Shown: piece after piece, positions 1 through 5,618 of the stretch
Layout: every line of letters starts with the position of its first letter
Numbering within the stretch: position 1 is the first letter of the stretch
Assembly: GCA_002729115.1 (NCBI GenBank)
Contig: PBWG01000086.1
Location: forward strand, 1-5,618
Reading direction: 5' to 3'
DNA length: 5,618 nt
Origin: Crocinitomicaceae bacterium
Lineage (GTDB): Bacteria > Bacteroidota > Bacteroidia > Flavobacteriales_D > Sanyastnellaceae
Program-made: the position numbers and the translations under genes
The notes under the pieces: model-generated
The model's input: the letters and a program-made list of their open reading frames with translations, nothing else
Databases searched by the model: none
What the model was told of the DNA's origin: nothing

Positions 1-16
1 AGCTAAGACCTGAAGC
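1..16 (+). other. Probable end of upstream gene (gldL expected) and spacer before gldM
   Basis: These 16 bases lie before the gldM start. Two stops could end the preceding gene: TAA at 4-6 and TGA at 11-13. The third frame stays open into gldM and stops at 50-52. TAA at 4-6 is favoured because it leaves a 10-base spacer to the ATG, the same as the gldM-gldN spacer, and both spacers contain CCTGAA. In known Bacteroidota operons gldL precedes gldM, so the missing gene is probably gldL, but no coding sequence long enough to identify it is present. There is no Shine-Dalgarno sequence before the ATG. Confidence 0.35.
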
Positions 17-1753
17 ATGGCCGGAGGAAAAGAAACACCGCGTCAAAAGATGATCGGGATGATGTACCTCGTCCTGACCGCACTTTTGGCCCTGAACATC
101 TCCAAAGAAGTCTTGAACGGCTTCGTGAAAGTGGAGAACAGCTTGCAGAACACGCAGCACACCCTGAAGGGGAAGGTCTCGGAAACGTTGACCACCCTCG
201 AGGTGAAGTATGCGCAGAACAAAGAGAAAGTCGGTCCATTCATGGACAAGGCCCGTGAAGTCCGCGGACAGAGCGACGATCTCGTCAACTACATCACCCA
301 GTTGAAAGGGCGCTGCATGGCGACGTCCGAGGGCATGTACGACGACGGAGTGGCCAACGACTTCGCCGATTTCATCGGCAAGGACGCCAGTGGGATGGAC
401 ACCACCATCAGCTTATCTGCCATTCAGAAGAAGGACGAATACCAAGAACTGACGGCGTTCATGGTGGGCTCGGAGCCCCAGAGCCCCAAGTTTGACCCGA
501 ACGACCCGTGGAGCGCCACCGCGTTGAAGAAGAACCTGGAGGCGTACCGCGACTACCTCAAGGAGATTCGTCTGACCGATTCGCAGGGCAACACACGTGA
601 ATTGCCTGAATACATCAAAGTCCAGCTCGACGAGCGATTCACGTTCGAAGACGAGATGGAAGACGGGAAAGAAGTGCTGTGGGAAGCGGCCAACTTCTTC
701 GACGTGCCTTTGGCCGCCGTCATGCCGTTGATGTCCAAGATGATCATCGATGTGCAGGATGCACAAGAAGACGTGTTGTCTTGGTTGTTGGGCGGCATTG
801 AAGCGAAGAGCTACAAGTTCACCAACCTCATGCCTCTCGTGGTGCCTGAGTCCAACTACATCCTGCGTGGGGATTCCATCCGCGCGGACGTGTTGCTCGC
901 CGCATACGACGCCACCAACGCTCCCGACATCTACGTCGATGGCAAGAAGTGGGACGGCCGCGACAGCAGCATGTTGGCCTACGAAGGCTTGGAAACGCTG
1001 AACATCGGCTCCGACGGCATGGGCAAGCTCCGCATCCCCACCAAGGGCATGCAGTTGGGCGACATGACCTTCAAAGGACTCATCCGCTACCAAGGTCCCG
1101 ACGGCAACATCGAACCTTACGCCTTCATGACGCCCAGCATCACCGTGGCCGAGCCCGCCCTTGTGGTCTCCCCCACCAAGATGAACGTGTTCTACCGCGG
1201 GGTGCCCAACCCTGTGGAGGTGTCTGTGCCTGGTGTGCCTCAGGACAAAATCGACGTGCGCATCGACGGAGGACACGCCATCAAGCGTCAATCTGACGGC
1301 ACCTACGTGGTGGAGCCCAACAAGAGCAGTTCTGTGCGTGAGGCCAACATCACCGTGTCGGCAGAATTGCCCGACGGAAGCAAAAAGACGCTTCCCGCCA
1401 AGAAGTTCCGTGTCAAGCGCATTCCCGATCCCGTGGCGTTCTGGACTGGGAAGAAGCCCTCGGACAAGGGCATCACCAAGGCCGAGATCCTGTCGTTTGC
1501 CCCTGTGGCAGCTCGCATGGAAGGCTTTGACTTCGACGTGCAAGTGCGGGTGAAGAGCTTCACCATGCGCATCTCGAAAGACGGCTCGTTCTCGGACCTC
1601 CCCTCCGGAAACAACCGCATCACCCCCGACCAACAAGAAGCGCTCAAGCGCGTGCGCCGGGGCAACATCCTCTACTTGGAAGACATTTTGGTGTCCATGC
1701 CTGACGGGACAGAACGCGATCTGCCCCCGATGAAGCTGAAGGTCACCGGATAA
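17..1753 (+). CDS. gldM: GldM/PorM, periplasm-spanning subunit of the T9SS/gliding motor
   Basis: GldM is the inner-membrane-anchored, periplasm-spanning part of the GldL-GldM motor. The motor uses proton flow to energise type IX secretion and, in gliders, surface adhesin movement. The 578-residue protein opens with the family hallmark MAGGKETPRQKMIGMMYLVL. The single transmembrane helix spans about residues 12-30. Arg9 lies just before it, at the position of the conserved arginine reported to pair with a GldL membrane glutamate. Residues about 31-270 are the helical first periplasmic domain. Residues about 271-578 form the beta-rich later domains, including a VSPTKMNVFYRGVPNP motif at about 385-399 and FRVKRIPDP at 464-472. 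Family members are usually a little over 500 residues, so this one is somewhat long. The ATG at 17 fits the conserved N-terminus exactly. gldN follows after 10 bases, so the two are almost certainly cotranscribed. No frameshift is seen. Identification is secure. Whether the host glides cannot be told from this gene, because non-gliding bacteria carry the same gene as porM. Confidence 0.96.
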   Translation: MAGGKETPRQKMIGMMYLVLTALLALNISKEVLNGFVKVENSLQNTQHTLKGKVSETLTTLEVKYAQNKEKVGPFMDKAREVRGQSDDLVNYITQLKGRCMATSEGMYDDGVANDFADFIGKDASGMDTTISLSAIQKKDEYQELTAFMVGSEPQSPKFDPNDPWSATALKKNLEAYRDYLKEIRLTDSQGNTRELPEYIKVQLDERFTFEDEMEDGKEVLWEAANFFDVPLAAVMPLMSKMIIDVQDAQEDVLSWLLGGIEAKSYKFTNLMPLVVPESNYILRGDSIRADVLLAAYDATNAPDIYVDGKKWDGRDSSMLAYEGLETLNIGSDGMGKLRIPTKGMQLGDMTFKGLIRYQGPDGNIEPYAFMTPSITVAEPALVVSPTKMNVFYRGVPNPVEVSVPGVPQDKIDVRIDGGHAIKRQSDGTYVVEPNKSSSVREANITVSAELPDGSKKTLPAKKFRVKRIPDPVAFWTGKKPSDKGITKAEILSFAPVAARMEGFDFDVQVRVKSFTMRISKDGSFSDLPSGNNRITPDQQEALKRVRRGNILYLEDILVSMPDGTERDLPPMKLKVTG

Positions 1754-1763
1754 CCTGAACAAC

Positions 1764-2624
1764 ATGAAGCAATTCCTGTCCATCTGCACCCTGACGGTGA
1801 TGTTCCTTGGAGCATGCACCCAAGTTGCCTTGGCCCAATCGCCCAACGTTCTCGACGGGGCGTACGTCAAGGAGACCAATTTGACCAAACGGGTGGTTCC
1901 TTACCCACACCTGCGTGAGGCCGACGTCATGTACAAGCGCCGCATTTGGCAGGAGATTGACCTTCGTCAGAAGTTCAACCACACCTTCTACTTCCCGCTC
2001 GACCCCATCCAGGATCGCAAGAACCTGTTTGATGTCATCCGTGAAGCCTTGTTGGTGGAGGGGTCGCTTGTGGCTTACAGCGCCGGGCCGTTGGGTGAAG
2101 ACGACGAATTCACCTTCCCACTTTCAGCCGACAGCATACGCACAATCCTCAACCCCGTCACCCTGGTCAAGCAATACGACGACTTCGGGGAGGTCATCGG
2201 CACCGTCCAGCAGAGCAACGAGCTGTCTTCGGACAAGATCACGCGGTATCGCATCAAGGAAGATTGGATCTGGGACCGCCAGCGCAGCGAGCGCTACGTG
2301 CGCATCCTCGGCATCGCCCCCATGTTGGAGGACTTCGACGTCGACGGGAACAGCGTGGGCTTCCGCCCCCTCTTCTGGTTGTACTACCCGGAGTGCCGCT
2401 ACGTCTTCGCCAACAGCGAGGTCTACAACATGTTCAACGACGCCCAACGCCGGACGTACGAAGACTTGTTCCAAAAGCGCTACTTCTCGAGCTACATCGT
2501 GAAAGAAGACAACGCATTCAACCGTCAGATTGTCTCCTACGCACGCGGACTGGACGCCTTGGCTGAATCCGAGCGCATCCAACAAGAGCTGTTCAACATC
2601 GAGCACGACATTTGGAATTACTGA
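1764..2624 (+). CDS. gldN: GldN/PorN, periplasmic T9SS ring component
   Basis: GldN (PorN) is an essential periplasmic protein of the type IX secretion system. It binds the outer-membrane lipoprotein GldK/PorK to form a large ring and contacts the tip of GldM. The 286-residue product has an N-terminal signal with a hydrophobic core at about 4-17 and a good signal peptidase I site, VALA|QS, after residue 24. A Cys at 18 in LGAC also resembles a lipobox. Family-typical stretches follow: ADVMYKRRIWQEIDLRQKFN at 52-71, then FYFPLD, IREALL, ITRYRIKEDWIWDR, YVRILGIAP and FRPLFWLYYPECRYVF. The length suits the family. The ATG lies 10 bases after the gldM TAA, in the context CCTGAACAAC, with no Shine-Dalgarno sequence, which suggests coupling or leader-independent initiation typical of Bacteroidota. 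A terminator follows 24 bases after the stop, making gldN the last gene of the operon, the usual position in gldKLMN clusters. Confidence 0.95.
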   Translation: MKQFLSICTLTVMFLGACTQVALAQSPNVLDGAYVKETNLTKRVVPYPHLREADVMYKRRIWQEIDLRQKFNHTFYFPLDPIQDRKNLFDVIREALLVEGSLVAYSAGPLGEDDEFTFPLSADSIRTILNPVTLVKQYDDFGEVIGTVQQSNELSSDKITRYRIKEDWIWDRQRSERYVRILGIAPMLEDFDVDGNSVGFRPLFWLYYPECRYVFANSEVYNMFNDAQRRTYEDLFQKRYFSSYIVKEDNAFNRQIVSYARGLDALAESERIQQELFNIEHDIWNY

Positions 2625-2625
2625 T

Positions 2626-2639
2626 TGGGATCAATCCCA
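2626..2639 (+). repeat. Small inverted repeat just after the gldN stop
   Basis: TGGGA (2626-2630), spacer TCAA, then TCCCA (2635-2639) form a 5-base-pair hairpin two bases past the gldN stop codon. It has no T-run. It is separated by eight bases from the strong terminator stem, so the mRNA 3' end may carry two stacked hairpins. A repeat this short can easily arise by chance, and no role is claimed. Confidence 0.3.
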
Positions 2640-2647
2640 TGGAAAGA

Positions 2648-2675
2648 GGGCATCACTTGCGTGATGCCCTTTTTT
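2648..2675 (+). terminator. Rho-independent terminator after gldN
   Basis: A perfect 9-base-pair stem, GGGCATCAC (2648-2656) with GTGATGCCC (2661-2669), encloses a TTGC tetraloop. Six T residues (2670-2675) follow immediately. An A-rich flank (AAAGA, 2643-2647) could extend the stem into the T-run, giving weak termination on the minus strand too. The site is 24 bases past the gldN stop and should end the gld operon transcript. It is a textbook intrinsic terminator. Confidence 0.93.
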
Positions 2676-2709
2676 GATTCTGGCCTGCTGAGGTCGAACT
2701 TGCGTGACC

Positions 2710-4692
2710 ATGTTGCACTTGCTGTCGGTCGGGGTTCACTTTGGGGAACGCACACTGTTTGAGGGGTTGGATTTGGCCATCGGGAACAAGGACCGCATCG
2801 GCCTGGTCGGACGAAACGGCGCGGGCAAGTCCACCCTCTTGAAGGTCATCGCCGGACACCAAAAAGCGTCGACTGGATCTGTCAGCGCACCCAAGGATTA
2901 CCGCATCGGCTACCTCCCCCAGGAGATGGATCACGACGAGGCCGCCACGGTCTTGGAAGTGGCCATGAAGGCCTTTGAGGAAATGCAGCTCTTGGAAAAG
3001 CGACTGGCAAACCTGACCAAAGAAGTGGCGGAGCGCACCGATTACGAAAGCGACAGCTACGCCAACTTGATTCAGGAACTCAGCGACGCCAACGAACGCC
3101 TCGACGCGATTGGCGCATCCAGCACCGAGGAGCAGGCCCATCGCATCCTCCAAGGCTTGGGGTTCAAGGTGGAGGACATGGGAAGGACGATGTCTGAATT
3201 CAGCGGCGGATGGAAAATGCGCGTCGAGCTGGCGAAACTCCTCCTGATGCAGCCCGACCTGTTGCTGCTCGACGAGCCAACGAACCACCTGGACATCGAG
3301 AGCATCCATTGGTTGGAAACCTTCCTCATTCACCATCCGGGGGCCATCCTGCTCATCTCGCACGACCGCGTGTTCTTGGACACGCTCACCAAACGAACCG
3401 TGGAGATTGGTGGGGTCAAGCTTTACGACTTCAAGGGCCCCTACTCCAAGTACCAGGTTTGGCGTGAGGAGGAGCGCAGCCGGCAAGAACAAGCGGCGAA
3501 GAACCAACAGAAGTACATCCAGGACACCGAGCAGCTCATCAACAAATTCAGGGCCAAGAAGAACAAGGCGGCCTTTGCGCAGAGTTTGATCAAGAAGCTG
3601 GACAAATTGGAACGCGTGGAAGTGGACGCCGCAGAAAACGCGCAAATTCGATTTCGCTTTCCCCCAGCCCCGCGGTCCGGCAAGGTCATCTTCGAAGCAG
3701 AGACACTCAAGAAGTGCTTCGGCAATTTGACGGTGTTTGAAGGGTTGGACTTCATCATGGCCCGTCAGGAGAAAGTGGCATTGGTGGGCAAAAATGGCGC
3801 GGGAAAGACGACCCTCACACGCATGCTCCTTCAGCAGGAGTCCTGCACCGCAGGCACCTTGAACGTCGGACACAACGTGGACATCGGCTACTACGCCCAG
3901 AACCAAACCGACGAGCTGGACGGCAACATGACGGTCTTGGAAACCCTGGAAGACGTCGCCATAGGGGACGTCCGGAAGCAACTCCGTGGCCTCTTGGGCT
4001 CCTTCTTGTTCACGGGCGAAGACGTCGACAAGAAGGTGAAAGTGCTGTCAGGAGGAGAGAAAGCACGTCTGGCCCTGTGCAAACTCCTCCTCCACCCCTA
4101 CAACGTCTTGGTGCTGGACGAGCCGACCAACCACCTCGACCTCAAGAGCAAAGCCGTGTTGAAAGAAGCCCTTCAGTCGTTTGACGGCTCCTTGGTGGTG
4201 GTGTCCCACGACCGCGACTTCTTGAGCGACATGACCCAGTTGGTCTACGAAGTGACCCCCACCGGACTGAAGCAATACATCGGGGACATCAAGCAGTTCT
4301 TGCACGAGAAACACGCGGCCAGCATTTCCGCGTATGAGGCCAACAAGGCGGTCAAGGTGTCGTCCAAAAAGGCGTCACAAGATGCCCAAGCCTCCAAGGC
4401 CTCTCCCTCGTCTGGAGGAGACGACTACAAAGCCCGCAAAGCACGGGACAAGGCGCTTCGAAAAGCCAAAAACGCGGTGGAACGCCACGAGAAAAAAGTC
4501 GCTGAACTCGAGGCCAAGCTGGAAGAAAGCAACGCCGCCATGGCCGCGGTGGACCCCAGCGATCGAGCCAAAGTCACGGAAATGGCCTACGCCTTCGAAG
4601 CGCTCCAAACCGAGATGCAAGAGACCATCAACTTGTGGGAAAAGGCCGTGGAAGAACACGACAGGCTTCAAACGGAAGCCGCGTCGATGTAA
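2710..4692 (+). CDS. ABC-F family ATPase (two nucleotide-binding domains, ribosome-associated type)
   Basis: This soluble protein carries two ATP-binding cassettes and no membrane domain, as ABC-F factors do. Family members bind the ribosomal E site and relieve stalling or alter tRNA positioning. Numbering is for the 660-residue form from ATG 2710. NBD1 has Walker A GRNGAGKST from 34, signature FSGGW at 164-168, Walker B ending in DEPTNHLD (Asp188, Glu189) and switch His218. A charged helical linker, the P-site interaction region, spans about 232-318. NBD2 has Walker A GKNGAGKTT from 360, LSGGE at 446-450, DEPTNHLD (Asp470, Glu471) and His500. After a Ser/Ala/Lys-rich hinge (about 545-570), a charged heptad-like helical tail reaches the C-terminus, as in Uup/YheS-like members. 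Both catalytic glutamates are intact, so ATP hydrolysis is expected. A GTG at 2704 would add two residues. ATG 2710 is chosen because MLHLLSVGVHFG matches the usual N-terminus of related proteins. Nothing specific shows antibiotic resistance, so a housekeeping translation factor is more likely. The 3' end overlaps the opposing pseudouridine synthase gene by 25 bases. Confidence 0.93.
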   Translation: MLHLLSVGVHFGERTLFEGLDLAIGNKDRIGLVGRNGAGKSTLLKVIAGHQKASTGSVSAPKDYRIGYLPQEMDHDEAATVLEVAMKAFEEMQLLEKRLANLTKEVAERTDYESDSYANLIQELSDANERLDAIGASSTEEQAHRILQGLGFKVEDMGRTMSEFSGGWKMRVELAKLLLMQPDLLLLDEPTNHLDIESIHWLETFLIHHPGAILLISHDRVFLDTLTKRTVEIGGVKLYDFKGPYSKYQVWREEERSRQEQAAKNQQKYIQDTEQLINKFRAKKNKAAFAQSLIKKLDKLERVEVDAAENAQIRFRFPPAPRSGKVIFEAETLKKCFGNLTVFEGLDFIMARQEKVALVGKNGAGKTTLTRMLLQQESCTAGTLNVGHNVDIGYYAQNQTDELDGNMTVLETLEDVAIGDVRKQLRGLLGSFLFTGEDVDKKVKVLSGGEKARLALCKLLLHPYNVLVLDEPTNHLDLKSKAVLKEALQSFDGSLVVVSHDRDFLSDMTQLVYEVTPTGLKQYIGDIKQFLHEKHAASISAYEANKAVKVSSKKASQDAQASKASPSSGGDDYKARKARDKALRKAKNAVERHEKKVAELEAKLEESNAAMAAVDPSDRAKVTEMAYAFEALQTEMQETINLWEKAVEEHDRLQTEAASM

Positions 4693-5618
4693 GTCTTCCA
4701 CTTCGTGAGGACCTTCTGCATGTCCTCAGGCAAGTCCGATTGAAAATCCATCCGCTCACCGGTGCCAGGATGGGTGAAGCCCAACGTCTTGGCATGCAAG
4801 GCTTGTCTGGGCAAGGCTTCAAACATGTTGCGCAGGAACGCGTTGTATTTGCCCCCTGGGGCGCCTTTCACGGCCACGTTGCCCCCGTACACCGGGTCGC
4901 CAAACAAGGGGTGGCCAATGTGCTGCATGTGCACCCGGATTTGGTGGGTCCGTCCTGTCTCCAACTTGCACTCCACCAACGTCACCGGCCCCAGGCGTTC
5001 GAGCACCCGATAGTGCGTGACGGCGTGCTTGCCCTCTCGGCCATCGACAAACACTTGTTGCACCCGACGGTCTCGCAGGCTGCGACCCACATGGCCTGTC
5101 ACAGTGCCATCCTCGGCCACGTCGCCCCACACCAACGCCCAATACCGACGGTTGACCGTGCGCTCAAAGAACTGCTCGCTCAAGTCGGTCAAGGCCCGCT
5201 CGGTTTTGCCAAGGACCATCAATCCCGTGGTGTCCTTGTCCAACCGGTGGACCAACCCGGGCCTGGGCTCCGGACTTCCTGGCAAACTTGGGAGACTCTG
5301 AAAGTGGTGCAACACGCCGTTCACCAGCGTGCCTGAATAGTTGCCGTGCCCAGGGTGGACCACCAAATTCATGGGCTTGTTGATCACAAGCACGTGGTCG
5401 TCCTCGTGAACCACATCCAAGTCCATGGGTTCTGGCAGCAACTCAAACTCGTACACCGGCTGAGGAAGCTCCACGGTCACCACGTCTTCGGGCTTGACCT
5501 TGTGGTTGCTCTTGACGGGCTGTCCATTCACGCGGACGTACCCCGACTTGGCGGCCGTCTGAAGTTTGTTCCGGGACAAATGAGCCACCCGGTTGATGAT
5601 GAACTTGTCCACGCGAAG
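4668..5618 (-). CDS. RluD/RluA-family pseudouridine synthase, N-terminus cut by window edge
   Basis: The enzyme isomerises uridine to pseudouridine in RNA. RluD-type members modify helix 69 of 23S rRNA, and relatives act on other 23S sites or on tRNA. The visible part (316 residues) begins in an S4 RNA-binding domain: LRVDKFIINR, then LQTAAKSGYVRVNGQPVKSN. The catalytic domain carries LVINKP, VVHPGHG and the motif II sequence RPGLVHRLDKDTTGLMVLGKT, whose HRLD aspartate is the nucleophile. It continues with RRYWALVWG, LETGRTHQIRVHM and GHPLFGDPVYGG. It ends with HAKTLGFTHP and a short tail, as in full-length relatives. The GTG at 5612-5610 could be read as a start. However, the frame stays open through CTT CGC to the edge, and LRxDKF is the conserved S4 opening, so this GTG is probably an internal valine. 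Perhaps 20-40 residues are missing. Target specificity (RluD, RluC or another) cannot be settled here, so no symbol is given. It is convergent with the ABC-F gene and overlaps its end by 25 bases. Confidence 0.93.
   Translation of the reverse strand, partial: LRVDKFIINRVAHLSRNKLQTAAKSGYVRVNGQPVKSNHKVKPEDVVTVELPQPVYEFELLPEPMDLDVVHEDDHVLVINKPMNLVVHPGHGNYSGTLVNGVLHHFQSLPSLPGSPEPRPGLVHRLDKDTTGLMVLGKTERALTDLSEQFFERTVNRRYWALVWGDVAEDGTVTGHVGRSLRDRRVQQVFVDGREGKHAVTHYRVLERLGPVTLVECKLETGRTHQIRVHMQHIGHPLFGDPVYGGNVAVKGAPGGKYNAFLRNMFEALPRQALHAKTLGFTHPGTGERMDFQSDLPEDMQKVLTKWKTYIDAASV
4706..4728. repeat. 7-bp inverted repeat beside the convergent gene ends
   Basis: TGAGGAC (4706-4712) and GTCCTCA (4722-4728) are perfect inverted repeats around a 9-base loop. 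The repeat starts 14 bases past the ABC-F stop codon and lies inside the last codons of the opposing pseudouridine synthase gene. Neither side has a T-run, so it is not a standard intrinsic terminator. A hairpin could form at the 3' end of the ABC-F transcript. A repeat of this size is expected a few times by chance in a window this long, so only its position is suggestive. Confidence 0.3.

Noticed and set aside
413..1888. 491-codon open frame on the minus strand opposite gldM and the start of gldN
   Set aside because: It is fully antisense to two confidently identified genes. Its translation is rich in His, Val, Leu and Gly with no recognisable domain, as expected from the complement of GC-rich third-position coding sequence.
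2670..2702. Possible promoter using the terminator T-run (TTTTTTG) as -33 and CGAACTTG as -7
   Set aside because: The downstream element matches TAnnTTTG in only the last three of its six defined positions and lacks the TA. Too weak to annotate.
2653..3981. 442-codon open frame on the minus strand opposite the ABC-F gene
   Set aside because: It is antisense to a well-conserved gene and begins in the middle of NBD2. The composition is that of a shadow frame, with no motif seen.
4635..5336. 233-codon plus-strand open frame opposite the pseudouridine synthase
   Set aside because: The minus-strand frame carries all the family motifs, including HRLD. The plus-strand translation shows none and is a shadow.
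5610..5612. GTG as the start of the pseudouridine synthase
   Set aside because: The frame is open upstream to the window edge, and the preceding Leu-Arg belongs to the conserved S4 opening LRxDKF. The true start is most likely outside the window.
1..5618. Mobile element, CRISPR array, tRNA, riboswitch or novel defence system
   Set aside because: No terminal inverted repeats, transposase, regularly spaced repeats, tRNA-like fold or unrecognised gene cluster was seen. Four recognisable genes fill nearly the whole window, and the largest gap is under 90 bases.

Overview
The window looks like chromosomal DNA from a member of the Bacteroidota. The main evidence is an adjacent gldM-gldN pair, core genes of the type IX secretion system (T9SS) and gliding motor, which is confined to that phylum. 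Base composition is GC-rich for the group (high fifties percent judged by eye, with G/C-rich third positions). Shine-Dalgarno sequences are weak or absent, as is usual there. I cannot place it below phylum, though a GC-rich lineage in or near the Flavobacteriales is plausible.

Layout. Bases 1-16 are probably the tail of the preceding gene (expected to be gldL) and its spacer. gldM (17-1753) and gldN (1764-2624) follow on the + strand, 10 bases apart. They end at a clear intrinsic terminator (2648-2675), which closes the gldKLMN-type operon. Only 28-34 bases after its T-run, a two-domain ABC-F ATPase gene starts (2710-4692, +). On the opposite strand a RluD/RluA-family 23S rRNA or tRNA pseudouridine synthase gene (4668-5618, -) converges on it. 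The two coding ends overlap by 25 bases. The synthase gene runs off the right edge, so its N-terminus is missing.

Function. GldM is the periplasm-spanning shaft of the GldL-GldM proton-driven motor, and GldN is a periplasmic partner of the GldK ring. Together they carry energy from the inner membrane to the outer-membrane translocon that exports T9SS cargo and, in gliding species, drives adhesin movement. The ABC-F protein and the pseudouridine synthase both act on ribosomes or RNA and have no evident link to secretion. Their neighbourhood looks like ordinary housekeeping.

I found no mobile element, CRISPR array, tRNA or rRNA gene, or undescribed multi-gene system. The points worth a second look are small: an ambiguous signal peptide on GldN, a tight terminator-to-start junction with no recognisable promoter before the ABC-F gene, and the convergent coding overlap with a hairpin beside it.
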